64,000 nucleotides of DNA from Georgenia daeguensis. Its GTDB lineage: Bacteria; Actinomycetota; Actinomycetes; Actinomycetales; Actinomycetaceae. The position numbers and the translations under genes were made by a program. Location: positions 186,001-250,000 of the forward strand of contig NZ_BAABBA010000004.1 in the NCBI RefSeq assembly GCF_039537705.1, given 5' to 3'. This document shows, piece after piece, positions 41,210-50,419 of the stretch (positions within the stretch are counted from its first letter, which is position 1; every line of letters begins with the position of its first letter). Under the pieces are notes generated by a model, which saw nothing but the letters and a program-made list of their open reading frames with translations, did not search any database and had not been told where the DNA came from.

Positions 41210-42690
41210 CCGGCCGTCCGCCCGCGCAGGACCTCGACGGCGCCCGCGTCGCCGTCGTCGGCCTCGGGGCCTCCGGCCGGGCTGCCCTCGAGGTCCTCGG
41301 CACCACCGGGGCGACGCTGTGGGGCCACGACGCCGCCGAGTCCGCGCTCGACGCCGCCCGCGAGAGCGGCGAGGTGCCCGCGGCCACGACGCTGTCCGCG
41401 GCCGCCGACCCGGCCGAGCTGGCCGAGCGGGTTCTCGCCGCCCGGCCCGACGTCGTCGTCGTCTCGCCCGGCATCCCCGCCGTCTCGCCGCTGCACGTGC
41501 GCGCGGCCGCCGCGGGCGTGCCCGTGTGGAGCGAGGTCGAGCTCGCGTGGCGCCTGCAGGCGCGGCGCCCCGACGGGTCGCGGGCGCCGTGGCTGACCCT
41601 GACCGGCACCAACGGCAAGACCACCACGGTCTCGATGCTCGCCTCCATCATCACCGCCGCCGGGGAGAACGCCCCCGCGGTCGGCAACGTCGGCACCCCC
41701 ATCGTGCGGGTCGCCGCCGCCGGGGGAGCGGACGTCCTCGCGGTGGAGCTGTCGAGCTTCCAGCTGCACTCCACCCACACCGTCAGCCCGCAGGCCAGCG
41801 CCTGCCTGAACCTCGCGCCCGACCACATCGACTGGCACGGCTCCTACGAGGCCTACCGGGCGGACAAGGCACGGGTGTACGAGCGCACCCAGGTGGCCTG
41901 CGTGTACAACGAGGCCGACCCGGTCACACGCGCGATGGTCGAGGAGGCGGAGGTCGTCGAGGGCGCCCGCGCCGTCGGCACCACGTTGCGCACCCCGGCC
42001 GTGGGCCAGCTCGGCCTGGTGGAGGAGTTCCTCGTCGACCGGGCGTTCATCGCCGAGCGGCACAACGCCGCCGCCGAGCTCGCGACCCGCGCCGACCTCG
42101 CCCACCTCGCCCCCGCCGGCGCCGACGTGCCGGACCACGTGCTCGCGAACGCCCTCGCGGCCGCCGCGCTCGCCCGCGCCCACGGGGTGGCGCCGGAGCA
42201 CGTGCGCCAGGGGCTGCGCGACTACGCCCCCGGCGCCCACCGGATCGAGCTCGTGGCCACCGTCGACGGCGTCGCCTACGTCGACGACTCCAAGGCCACC
42301 AACGCCCACGCCGCCGCGGCGTCGCTCGGCGCCCTGCCGGCCGGGACCGTCGTGTGGATCGCGGGCGGGCTCGCCAAGGGCGCCACGTTCGACGACCTCG
42401 TCGCCGCCCACCGCGACCGGCTGCGCGCCGCCGTCCTCATCGGGGTCGACCGTGAGCCGCTGCGCGGGGCGCTGGCACGACACGCGGCCGACGTCCCGGT
42501 GATCGAGGTCGACGCTGGCGAGGATGGGGACGTGATGACGCGGGCGGTCGCGGAGGCGGCGCGGCTCGCCCGGCCGGGCGACACCGTGCTGATGGCACCC
42601 GCGTGCGCATCGATGGACCAGTTCCGCGACTACGCCGAGCGCGGCGACGCCTTCGCCCGCGCGGCACGAGAGCTTCGGGGGAGCAGATGA
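41206..42690 (+). CDS. murD: UDP-MurNAc-L-Ala:D-Glu ligase MurD
   Basis: Adds D-glutamate to UDP-MurNAc-L-alanine. It has 494 residues. N-terminal Rossmann VAVVGLGASGRAALEVL, VVVSPGIPAVSPL, ATP loop LTGTNGKTTTVSML, VELSSFQLHST, LNLAPDHIDWHGSYEAY, and YVDDSKATNAHAA. ATG 41206 overlaps the mraY stop; the stop overlaps ftsW (ATGA). Confidence 0.95.
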   Translation: MTGRPPAQDLDGARVAVVGLGASGRAALEVLGTTGATLWGHDAAESALDAARESGEVPAATTLSAAADPAELAERVLAARPDVVVVSPGIPAVSPLHVRAAAAGVPVWSEVELAWRLQARRPDGSRAPWLTLTGTNGKTTTVSMLASIITAAGENAPAVGNVGTPIVRVAAAGGADVLAVELSSFQLHSTHTVSPQASACLNLAPDHIDWHGSYEAYRADKARVYERTQVACVYNEADPVTRAMVEEAEVVEGARAVGTTLRTPAVGQLGLVEEFLVDRAFIAERHNAAAELATRADLAHLAPAGADVPDHVLANALAAAALARAHGVAPEHVRQGLRDYAPGAHRIELVATVDGVAYVDDSKATNAHAAAASLGALPAGTVVWIAGGLAKGATFDDLVAAHRDRLRAAVLIGVDREPLRGALARHAADVPVIEVDAGEDGDVMTRAVAEAARLARPGDTVLMAPACASMDQFRDYAERGDAFARAARELRGSR

Positions 42691-44015
42691 CCACGCTCGA
42701 CGGCGTCCGGCGCCCCCGCCCGGCCCGCTCCTCGCGCCCCGGGGGGCGCCCGGCCCGCCCGGCCGCGCAGGCGGCCCGGCCCGCCGGCCGCGGCCGCGCG
42801 CCCCGCGGCGCCACGGGCGCCGCCGCCCGCTCCGGCGAGGTGGCCGCGCTGAGCTACTACCTCGTCGCCGTCGCCGCGCTGCTCCTGCTCGCTCTCGGCG
42901 TGGTCATGGTGCTGTCCGCGTCGACGATCTCCTCCATCCGCGACAACGACGGCAACCCCTACGCGGAGTTCCTCGGCCAGGCGAAGTTCGTCATCATCGG
43001 CCTGCCCCTGGCGCTGGTGGCCTCACGCATCCCCGTCGCCTGGTACAAGCGGCTGGCCTGGCCGGCCATGGGCGGCGCGCTGGCGCTGCAGCTGCTCATC
43101 TTCACGCCCCTCGGGCTCGAGGAGAACGGCAACGTCAACTGGATCATCATCCCCGGCCTGGGCCAGACGATGCAGCCCTCGGAGTTCCTCAAGCTCGCCC
43201 TGGCGCTGTGGCTGGGCCTGGTGCTCTCCCGCAAGGCCCACCTCCTCGACGACTGGAAGCACGTCCTCGTCCCCGCCGGCATCGGCTCGGTGCTGGCGAT
43301 CGGCCTGGTCCTCGCCGGGCACGACATGGGCACCGTGCTCGTCATGGTCGCCCTCGTCGCCGGTGCCTTCTTCGTCGCCGGCCTGCCGATGAAGTGGTTC
43401 GCCGCCGCGGGCGTCCTCGGCGCGGGCGTGGCCGCCGCGCTCGTGCTCTCCTCTGACAGCCGTACCACCCGCGTGATGTCCTTCCTCGGCCTCGCCGAGG
43501 CGGACCCCTCGGGTGCGGGCTTCCAGACGCGCCACGGCCTGTGGGGCCTGGGCACCGGGGGGCTCTCCGGCGTCGGGCTGGGCGCCTCCCGGGAGAAGTG
43601 GTCCTATCTCCCCGAGGCCCACAACGACTTCATCTTCGCGATCATCGGCGAGGAGCTCGGGCTCCTCGGCACCCTGCTCGTCCTGGCGCTCTTCGGGGGT
43701 CTCGCCCTCGGCATGTTCCGCATCGTGCGCCGCCACACCGACCCGTTCGTGCAGATCGCCACCGCCGGGATCGCCACCTGGATCCTCGCCCAGGCGCTGG
43801 TCAACATCGGCGTCGTCATCGGCCTGCTGCCCGTCATCGGCGTGCCGCTGCCGCTGGTCTCCGCCGGCGGGTCGGCGATGATCTCCACGCTCATCGCCAT
43901 CGGCGTGCTGCTGGCCTTCGCGCGCTCCGAGCCCGGCGCGGCCCAGGCGCTGGCCACCCGCCGCGGGGTCGTGCGGCGCTCGCTCGCCGTCGTCGGACGG
44001 GGGCGTCGTGGCTGA
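42687..44015 (+). CDS. ftsW: Septal peptidoglycan polymerase FtsW
   Basis: SEDS-family glycosyltransferase working with FtsI. It has 442 residues. The first ~50 are an Arg/Pro/Ala-rich cytoplasmic extension common in actinobacteria; then ten membrane segments with VVMVLSASTISS, QPSEFLKLALALWLG, and the C-terminal GLVPVIGVPLPLVSAGGS-like VIGLLPVIGVPLPLVSAGGS. The large extracytoplasmic loop holds LPEAHNDFIFAIIGEELG. It overlaps murG by 8 bp. Confidence 0.95.
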   Translation: MTTLDGVRRPRPARSSRPGGRPARPAAQAARPAGRGRAPRGATGAAARSGEVAALSYYLVAVAALLLLALGVVMVLSASTISSIRDNDGNPYAEFLGQAKFVIIGLPLALVASRIPVAWYKRLAWPAMGGALALQLLIFTPLGLEENGNVNWIIIPGLGQTMQPSEFLKLALALWLGLVLSRKAHLLDDWKHVLVPAGIGSVLAIGLVLAGHDMGTVLVMVALVAGAFFVAGLPMKWFAAAGVLGAGVAAALVLSSDSRTTRVMSFLGLAEADPSGAGFQTRHGLWGLGTGGLSGVGLGASREKWSYLPEAHNDFIFAIIGEELGLLGTLLVLALFGGLALGMFRIVRRHTDPFVQIATAGIATWILAQALVNIGVVIGLLPVIGVPLPLVSAGGSAMISTLIAIGVLLAFARSEPGAAQALATRRGVVRRSLAVVGRGRRG

Positions 44016-45183
44016 GCCGCTGCGGGTCCTCCTCGCGGGCGGCGGCACGGCGGGGCACGTCAACCCCCTGCTGGCGACCGCCGCGGAGCTGCGCGAGCAC
44101 GACGGCGCCGAGATCACCGTGCTGGGCACCGAGGCCGGGCTGGAGGGCACGCTCGTCCCCGAGGCCGGGTACCCGCTCCGCGTGGTCGAGCGCGTGCCCC
44201 TGCCGCGCCGGCCCTCGCCCGACCTGCTGCGCCTGCCCGGCCGCCTCGCCGGCGCCGTGCGCTCGGCCGACCGGGCGATCGCCGACAGCGGCGCCCAGGT
44301 GGTGGTCGGGTTCGGCGGCTACGTCGCCACCCCCGCCTACCTAGCCGCCCGACGGCGCAACGTCCCCGTGGTGATCCACGAGCAGAACGCCCGCCCCGGC
44401 CTGGCCAACCGTCTCGGGGCCCGCTGGGCCGCCGTCGTCGCCCTGACCTTCGCCTCCACGCCGCTGCGCGCGGCGAAGGGCCGCACCGAGGTGACCGGAC
44501 TGCCGCTGCGCCCCGCCGTCGCCGCGCTCGTCGCCGACCGGGCGACGCCGGACGGTGCCGCGGCCCGGCGCCGCTCCGCCGCCGCCGAGCTGGATCTGGA
44601 CCCGGCGCGCCTCACCCTCCTCGTCACCGGCGGCTCGCTCGGCGCCCAGCGCCTCAACGAGGCCGTCGCGGGGGCCGCCGCCGCCCTCGTCGGCGCGGGC
44701 GCCCAGGTGTTCCACCTGACCGGACGCGGCAAGGACTCCGGGGTGCGCGAGGCCGTCGCCGCGGCCGCGCGCGACCTCCCCGAGGTCGCCCGGCACTACC
44801 ACGTGCGGGAGTACCTCGGCGCCATGGAGCTCGCCTACGCGTGCGCGGACCTGGTGCTGTGCCGCTCCGGCGCCGGCACCGTGTCCGAGCTGGCCGCACT
44901 CGGCCTGCCCGCGGTCTACGTGCCGCTGCCGATCGGCAACGGCGAGCAGCGGCTCAACGCCGCTGACGTCGTCGCCGCCGGCGGGGGAGTGCTCGTCGAG
45001 GACGTCGACCTGGACGCCGCGTGGGTCGCCGCGCACGTCAGCGAGCTGCTGGGCGACGGCGAGGAGCTGCGCCGCCGCGGCGGCGCCGCCGCCACGGCCG
45101 GCCCACGCGACGGCGCCGCCCAGCTCGCCGCGCTCGTGCGTGAGGCCGCAGGACGCGGCACCGAGGAGGGCCGGCATGGCTGA
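44008..45183 (+). CDS. murG: GlcNAc transferase MurG (lipid II synthase)
   Basis: Transfers GlcNAc to lipid I at the inner face of the membrane. It has 391 residues. Glycine-rich loops LLAGGGTAGHVNPLLATA and VVGFGGYVATPAYLA, HEQNARPGLANR, TGGSLGAQRLNEAV, CRSGAGTVSELAALGLPAVYVPLPIG. GTG 44008 lies 8 bp inside ftsW; the end overlaps murC by 8 bp. C-terminal ~20 residues are Ala/Gly-rich. Confidence 0.95.
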   Translation: MAEPLRVLLAGGGTAGHVNPLLATAAELREHDGAEITVLGTEAGLEGTLVPEAGYPLRVVERVPLPRRPSPDLLRLPGRLAGAVRSADRAIADSGAQVVVGFGGYVATPAYLAARRRNVPVVIHEQNARPGLANRLGARWAAVVALTFASTPLRAAKGRTEVTGLPLRPAVAALVADRATPDGAAARRRSAAAELDLDPARLTLLVTGGSLGAQRLNEAVAGAAAALVGAGAQVFHLTGRGKDSGVREAVAAAARDLPEVARHYHVREYLGAMELAYACADLVLCRSGAGTVSELAALGLPAVYVPLPIGNGEQRLNAADVVAAGGGVLVEDVDLDAAWVAAHVSELLGDGEELRRRGGAAATAGPRDGAAQLAALVREAAGRGTEEGRHG

Positions 45184-46582
45184 GCGTTTCCATCTGGTGG
45201 GCGTCGGCGGGGCCGGCATGTCCGCCGTCGCCGAGCTCCTCGCCGCCCGCGGGCACGAGGTCTCCGGCTCCGACCAGCGCGACTCCGCCGCGCTGGCCCG
45301 CCTCCGCGCGGCCGGCGTGCGGACCTACGTCGGCCACGACGCGTCGCACGTGCCGGGCTCGGGCTCCCTGGTGGTCTCCACCGCCGTGCGCCCGGACAAC
45401 CCCGAGCTCGTGGCCGCGCGGGAGCGTGGCCTGGAGGTCCTGCACCGCTCGCAGGCACTCGCGCAGGCCGCCGAGGGGCTCGACTTCGTCGCCGTGGCCG
45501 GTGCGCACGGCAAGACCTCGACCTCGGCCATGCTCGCGGTCGCGCTGCAGGCGGCGGGCGAGGATCCGTCCTACGCCATCGGTGGCACCGTGCTGGCGCT
45601 GGGCACCGGTGCCCACCTGGGCGCCGGGCGCGCCTTCGTGGCCGAGGCCGACGAGTCCGACGGCTCCTTCCTCAACTACACCCCGCGGGTCGCGCTGGTG
45701 ACCAACGTCGAGCCCGACCACCTCGACCACCACGGCAGCGAGGCGGCCTTCCGGCGCTCGTTCGAGCAGTTCGCCGACCGCATCGTGCCCGGCGGGCTGC
45801 TGGTCGCGTGCTCCGACGACCCCGGGGCGCTGGCGCTGGTCCGGCACGCCGTGGCCCGCGGCACCCGGGTCGTGACCTACGGGCGCGGCGAGGCGCCCGA
45901 GGGCGTCGAGGCGCACGCACGCCTGGCGGCCGCGGACCGGCTGACGGGGCGCGGCTCCGCCGCCCGGCTGACCCTCGCCGGCCTCGACGACGCCGTCGTC
46001 GAGGTCGAGCTGACCCTGCGCGTCGGCGGCGCTCACATGCTCCTCAACGCGGCCGGCGCCTGGTGCGCCGGGCTCGAGCTCGGCGTCGGCCCGGAGGACA
46101 TGGCCGCCGCCCTGGGCGCGTTCACCGGCACCGGCCGCCGGTTCGAGGACCGTGGCGAGGCCGGCGGCGTCCGGGTGGTCGACGACTACGCGCACCACCC
46201 CACCGAGGTCGCCGCCACCCTCGGCACCGCCCGCCTCGCGGCGGGGGAGGGGCGCGTCCTCGTCCTGTTCCAGCCGCACCTGTACTCCCGCACCCGCACC
46301 TTCGCCGAGGAGTTCGCCACCGCGCTGGCCGCCGCCGACGAGGTGGTCGTCACCGACGTCTACGCCGCCCGGGAGGACCCGGTCCCGGGAGTGGACGGCG
46401 GCCTCATCACGGCCGCGATGGCCCGCCACGGCGACCGGGGGCGCTACGTGGCCGACCGTCTCGAGGCGGCCACCGCCGTCGCGGACCTCGCCCGTCCTGG
46501 AGACCTCGTCCTGACCGTCGGCGCCGGCGACGTCACCGAGCTGGGACCGGTGATCCTCGACCGGCTCGGGGAGCGGGCATGA
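45176..46582 (+). CDS. murC: UDP-MurNAc:L-Ala ligase MurC
   Basis: Starts the peptide stem by adding L-alanine to UDP-MurNAc. It has 468 residues. FHLVGVGGAGMSAVAELLAARG, ATP loop VAGAHGKTSTSAML, EADESDGSFLNYTP, VTNVEPDHLDHHGS, VVDDYAHHPTEVAATL and LFQPHLYSRTRTF. ATG 45176 fits the family N-terminus. Overlaps: murG (8 bp) and ftsQ (ATGA). Confidence 0.96.
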   Translation: MAERFHLVGVGGAGMSAVAELLAARGHEVSGSDQRDSAALARLRAAGVRTYVGHDASHVPGSGSLVVSTAVRPDNPELVAARERGLEVLHRSQALAQAAEGLDFVAVAGAHGKTSTSAMLAVALQAAGEDPSYAIGGTVLALGTGAHLGAGRAFVAEADESDGSFLNYTPRVALVTNVEPDHLDHHGSEAAFRRSFEQFADRIVPGGLLVACSDDPGALALVRHAVARGTRVVTYGRGEAPEGVEAHARLAAADRLTGRGSAARLTLAGLDDAVVEVELTLRVGGAHMLLNAAGAWCAGLELGVGPEDMAAALGAFTGTGRRFEDRGEAGGVRVVDDYAHHPTEVAATLGTARLAAGEGRVLVLFQPHLYSRTRTFAEEFATALAAADEVVVTDVYAAREDPVPGVDGGLITAAMARHGDRGRYVADRLEAATAVADLARPGDLVLTVGAGDVTELGPVILDRLGERA

Positions 46583-47559
46583 GGCCGCCGGCCGCCCCCC
46601 GACAGCCCCGCCGCCCCGATCCCGAGCCAGCTCGCCCCGACCGGGGGCGCGCTCCGGCCGGGCGGCCGGACGGCGCCCCGACGCGCCCGGCGAAGACCGC
46701 CCGGGTGCCGGCGGCACCGGGGCGTGAGCAGACCGTGCCGGGCGACGCCCTCGAGCGCCGGCCCTCCGTGCCCGCCGCGGCCCGGGTCCTGCCCGACCGG
46801 CCGCGCGGCGCCACGGCCGCCGCGGTGAGCACCGGCCTGGCCGCCCGCCTCGCCGAGAAGGCGGCCGCCGACCGGCGGCTGCTCCTGCACCGGATCGGCG
46901 TGACCCTCGCGGTGCTCGCCCTGCTCGGCGGCGTGGCGTGGGTGCTGCTCTTCTCCCCGCTGCTCGCCCTCCAGGGCGACAAGATCGAGCTCGCCGGCGT
47001 CGGGGGCGAGGTGGACGCGGCCCAGGTGCGCGCCGCCGTCGAGCCCGAGGTCGGCACACCCCTGCTGCGGGTGGACACTTCCGCGGTCGCCGACCGCGTC
47101 GCCACGCTCCCCGCCGTCGAGCGGGCGCAGGTGTCACGGTCCTGGCCCGACGGCGTGACCGTCACCGTCGTGCCGCGGCAGCCCGTCGCGGCTGCGCCGG
47201 TCGAGGGCGGCTGGGTGCTGCTCGACGACGACGGGGTGCAGGTCACGACCGTCCCGGAGGTCCCTGCGGACCTGCCGGAGGTGACCGTCCCACTCTCGAC
47301 GTCGGCCGAGACTGCGCCGGCCCTCGAGGCCGTGCTCAGCGTGCTGGGCGCCCTCCCGCCGGACCTGCTCGGCCAGGTGGCCGAGGCCGGTGCCACCTCG
47401 GCGGAGCACGTCACCCTGACGCTGGCCGACGGCGCCACCGTGCGCTGGGGTGACGCGGGGGAGAGCGAGCTGAAGGTCGAGGTGCTCACGGTGCTGCGCC
47501 AGCAGCCGGCGGGCGTCTACGACGTCAGCGTGCCGCGCGCGCCCACCACGAGCTCGTGA
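46579..47559 (+). CDS. ftsQ: Cell division protein FtsQ
   Basis: Bitopic divisome protein of 326 residues. A long (~105) Pro/Arg-rich cytoplasmic region precedes a single membrane segment (IGVTLAVLALLGGVAWVLLF), then a POTRA domain beginning ALQGDKIELAGVGGEVDAAQV with VRAAVEPEVGTPLLRVDTSAVADRV, and the beta domain RVATLPAVERAQVSRSWPDGVTVTVVPRQPVA (in parts). It is the last gene of the overlap chain; 149 bp separate it from ftsZ. No ftsA is present, as in other actinobacteria. Confidence 0.93.
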   Translation: MRPPAAPRQPRRPDPEPARPDRGRAPAGRPDGAPTRPAKTARVPAAPGREQTVPGDALERRPSVPAAARVLPDRPRGATAAAVSTGLAARLAEKAAADRRLLLHRIGVTLAVLALLGGVAWVLLFSPLLALQGDKIELAGVGGEVDAAQVRAAVEPEVGTPLLRVDTSAVADRVATLPAVERAQVSRSWPDGVTVTVVPRQPVAAAPVEGGWVLLDDDGVQVTTVPEVPADLPEVTVPLSTSAETAPALEAVLSVLGALPPDLLGQVAEAGATSAEHVTLTLADGATVRWGDAGESELKVEVLTVLRQQPAGVYDVSVPRAPTTSS

Positions 47560-47595
47560 GCCGGCCCGACACGCGCGACACACCACCACCGGTCG

Positions 47596-47624
47596 TTGCC
47601 CCGGCCACCCCGGGGACCTAGCGT
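47596..47624 (+). promoter_or_regulatory. Candidate ftsZ promoter
   Basis: -35 TTGCCC (47596-47601), 17 bp, -10 TAGCGT (47619-47624). Downstream at 47653-47658 and 47672-47677 lie AACCCT and AGGGTT, a 6-bp inverted repeat in an unusually AT-rich leader. ftsZ commonly has its own promoters inside the dcw cluster. Confidence 0.5.
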
Positions 47625-47708
47625 CACGTGTGGCAGAAAATGACATAAGTCTAACCCTGAGGTAAAGGTTGAGGGTTGGGCTCCGCAAGGACGACGAGAG
47701 GGACCGAC

Positions 47709-49004
47709 GTGGCGGCACCGCAGAACTACCTGGCAGTGATCAAGGTGGTGGGAATCGGCGGTGGCGGCGTAAACGCTGTCAACCGCATGATCGAGGTCGG
47801 TTTGAAGGGCGTCGAGTTCATCGCCGTCAACACCGACGCACAGGCGCTGCTGATGAGCGACGCGGACGTCAAGCTCGACGTCGGCCGCGAGCTCACCCGC
47901 GGGCTCGGCGCGGGCGCCGACCCCGAGGTGGGCAAGAAGGCGGCGGAGGACCACGCGGAGGAGATCGAGGAGGTCCTGCGCGGGGCCGACATGGTCTTCG
48001 TCACCGCCGGCGAGGGTGGCGGCACCGGCACCGGCGGCGCCCCTGTCGTCGCCCGGATCGCCCGCTCGCTCGGCGCGCTGACGATCGGCGTCGTCACGCG
48101 GCCCTTCACCTTCGAGGGGCGCCGGCGCGGTGTGCAGGCCGAGTCCGGCATCGAGGCGCTGCGCGCCGAGGTCGACACCCTCATCGTCATCCCCAACGAC
48201 CGGCTGCTCTCCATCTCCGACCGTGGCGTCTCCGTCCTGGACGCGTTCAAGTCTGCCGACCAGGTCCTGCTCTCCGGTGTCCAGGGCATCACGGACCTCA
48301 TCACCACCCCCGGTCTGATCAACCTCGACTTCGCGGACGTCAAGTCCGTCATGCAGGGCGCGGGCAGCGCCCTCATGGGGATCGGCTCCGCCCGCGGCGA
48401 GGACCGCGCGGTCCAGGCCTCCGAGCTGGCGATCTCCTCGCCGCTGCTCGAGGCGAGCATCGACGGCGCGCACGGCGTCCTGCTCTCCATCCAGGGCGGC
48501 TCCGACCTCGGCCTGTTCGAGATCCACGAGGCGGCCAGGCTGGTCCAGGAGGCGGCGCACCCCGAGGCCAACATCATCTTCGGCGCCGTCATCGACGACG
48601 CCCTCGGCGACGAGGTCCGCGTGACCGTCATCGCCGCCGGCTTCGACGAGGGGACCGGGCCGTCCGGCTCGACGAACAAGCTCGCCGGCCGTCCGGTCGG
48701 CCAGGTGGCCCCGCGGGCGGCCGAGCCGGCCCCGGCTCCCGCCGCCCCCGCCGTCCCCGCGGAGGTGGAGACCGGCGCGCACCGGGCCGCGCTGCCCACG
48801 CCCGGCGCCCTCCCCGTCTCCGCGCCCAGCCCCGCCGCGGTCCCGGCCCACGAGCCGGCACCGGTGACGGCCTCCGTCCCCGCCTTCATCGGCGAGGACG
48901 GTCAGCCGCGCCAGCAGCGCTCGTTCGAGGTGCCGCGGGTCTTCGACGAGGAGCCGGCGCGTCGCCGCGACGAGGACCTGGACATCCCCGACTTCCTGAA
49001 GTGA
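47709..49004 (+). CDS. ftsZ: Cell division protein FtsZ
   Basis: Tubulin-like GTPase that forms the Z ring. It has 431 residues. Tubulin signature GGGTGTGGAPVVA near residue 105, KVVGIGGGGVNAVNRM (T1), NTDAQAL, NDRLL, DFADVKSVM (T7 loop), a Pro/Ala-rich linker (about 330-400) and the conserved C-terminal peptide DLDIPDFLK that docks SepF. GTG 47709 begins MAAPQNYLAVIKVVG, matching homologues, and is preceded by GAGAGGGA; the frame extends upstream to 47676. Confidence 0.97.
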   Translation: MAAPQNYLAVIKVVGIGGGGVNAVNRMIEVGLKGVEFIAVNTDAQALLMSDADVKLDVGRELTRGLGAGADPEVGKKAAEDHAEEIEEVLRGADMVFVTAGEGGGTGTGGAPVVARIARSLGALTIGVVTRPFTFEGRRRGVQAESGIEALRAEVDTLIVIPNDRLLSISDRGVSVLDAFKSADQVLLSGVQGITDLITTPGLINLDFADVKSVMQGAGSALMGIGSARGEDRAVQASELAISSPLLEASIDGAHGVLLSIQGGSDLGLFEIHEAARLVQEAAHPEANIIFGAVIDDALGDEVRVTVIAAGFDEGTGPSGSTNKLAGRPVGQVAPRAAEPAPAPAAPAVPAEVETGAHRAALPTPGALPVSAPSPAAVPAHEPAPVTASVPAFIGEDGQPRQQRSFEVPRVFDEEPARRRDEDLDIPDFLK

Positions 49005-49014
49005 GCGGGCGGCC

Positions 49015-49806
49015 GTGAGCGGTGCGGCGGCCAGCGCGGTCCCGCTCCTCCCGGCCGACGTCGGCCCCGGCGCGCGTGGTGCGTTCACCACGCGCGCCGG
49101 GGGCGTGTCCGGCGGCGCCTGGGGCGGTCCGGACGGCAGCGGCGGCCTGAACCTCGGGCTCCACGTCGGTGACGACCGGGACGCGGTCCTGGCGAACCGG
49201 GGCCGACTCGAGGCCGCCGTCGGGGCGCCCGTGGCGTGGATGGACCAGGTGCACGGCAGCGCCGTGCTCGAGGTGACCGCGGTGTCCGGCGCGAGCCAGG
49301 GGGAGTGTGACGCTCTCGTCGCGCGGGCCGGCGCGCGGTCGGGGCTTGCCGTGATGGTCGCCGACTGCGTCCCGGTCCTTCTCGCGGACTCGGCCGGGTC
49401 CGTCGTCGCCGCGGCCCACGTGGGGCGGCAGGGTCTCGTGCGCGGCGTCCTGGCCGCCACGGTCGCCCGGATGGCCGGGCTCGGCGCGGCGCCGGAGGAC
49501 CTCCACGCCGCCGTCGGGCCGAGCATCTGCGGGCGCTGCTACGAGGTGCCCGCGGCCCTGCGTGACGAGGTGGCCGCGGCGGTCCCGGGCACGGCGTCCA
49601 CGACCTCCTGGGGCACCCCGGCCCTCGACCTCGCCGCCGGGGTGCGCGGCCAGCTGACCGGCCTCGGCGTCTCTTCCGTGGCCACGCTCCGGGCGTGCAC
49701 CATGGAGGACGAGCGGTTCTACTCCTACCGCCGCGCGGGCCGCGCGGGCACGGCGGCGACCGGGCGGTTCGCCGGGGTGGTCCGCCCGTCGGGCGCGGCA
49801 CGCTGA
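49015..49806 (+). CDS. pgeF: Peptidoglycan editing factor / multicopper polyphenol oxidase domain protein
   Basis: 263-residue YfiH/PgeF family member. Family work ascribes purine-nucleoside phosphorylase/adenosine deaminase activity and, in E. coli, prevention of L-Ser misincorporation by MurC. Metal site residues: His in MDQVHGSAV, Cys in VADCVPVLLAD and His in VVAAAHVGRQGLVRGV, with C-terminal GPSICGRCYEVP. The conserved AHVGW motif reads AHVGR here. GTG 49015 is 10 bp past ftsZ, consistent with co-transcription. Confidence 0.9.
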   Translation: MSGAAASAVPLLPADVGPGARGAFTTRAGGVSGGAWGGPDGSGGLNLGLHVGDDRDAVLANRGRLEAAVGAPVAWMDQVHGSAVLEVTAVSGASQGECDALVARAGARSGLAVMVADCVPVLLADSAGSVVAAAHVGRQGLVRGVLAATVARMAGLGAAPEDLHAAVGPSICGRCYEVPAALRDEVAAAVPGTASTTSWGTPALDLAAGVRGQLTGLGVSSVATLRACTMEDERFYSYRRAGRAGTAATGRFAGVVRPSGAAR

Positions 49807-49919
49807 GGCGCACGACACGCCGCCGGACGTGACGCCAGGCCTGGTCGCACTGGTCTAGCGTCGGGGGCAGCAGCAGGTCGCCGCAGACGCGGCCGGGGAC
49901 AGACTTACGAGGAGCAGCG

Positions 49920-50414
49920 ATGGCCGGAACGATGCGCAAGATGATGGAGTACCTCTCCCTGGCGGAGCCGGAGGACGAGCTGTACGACGACACGCCCGAG
50001 CCGGAGTCCTACGACGACGCCCCGGAGCCGGAGCGCGACCGTGACCGTGAGCGTTCCGAGCACCGCGCCGAGGTGACGCCCATCTCCCGCGCCGCCGCAC
50101 TGCACATCGAGGAGCCCGTCGTGACCGAGGACCTGCGCCGGATCGTCACGGTGCACCCCGTGAGCTACAACGAGGCCCGCGTCATCGGCGAGGCGTTCCG
50201 TGAGGGCACCCCCGTCATCATGAACCTCACCGGCATGAGCGAGGCCGACGCCAAGCGCATGGTCGACTTCTCCGCCGGCCTGGTCTTCGGGCTGCACGGT
50301 GCCATCGAGCGGGTGACCAACCGGGTGTTTCTTCTCTCCCCGGCGACGGTCGAGGTCGACAGCGACAAGTCCGACGGCGACCGGGTCCCCGGGCGCTTCT
50401 TCTCCCAGGGCTGA
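49920..50414 (+). CDS. sepF: Cell division protein SepF
   Basis: Membrane anchor and bundler of FtsZ where FtsA is absent. It has 164 residues. N-terminal amphipathic helix MAGTMRKMMEYLSLAE, an acidic Asp/Glu/Pro linker (about 17-50), then the SepF/DUF552 core RRIVTVHPVSYNEARVIGEAF, PVIMNLTGMSEADAKRMVDFSAGLVFGL (in parts) and VFLLSPATVEV. ATG 49920 follows GAGGAG. In most actinobacteria a YggS gene lies between pgeF and sepF; here there is only a 113-bp gap. Confidence 0.95.
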   Translation: MAGTMRKMMEYLSLAEPEDELYDDTPEPESYDDAPEPERDRDRERSEHRAEVTPISRAAALHIEEPVVTEDLRRIVTVHPVSYNEARVIGEAFREGTPVIMNLTGMSEADAKRMVDFSAGLVFGLHGAIERVTNRVFLLSPATVEVDSDKSDGDRVPGRFFSQG

Positions 50415-50419
50415 CACCT

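Noticed and set aside
49015..49806. True laccase
   Set aside because: The name polyphenol oxidase comes from old family labels; the sequence is YfiH/PgeF type and lacks the multicopper oxidase histidine clusters.
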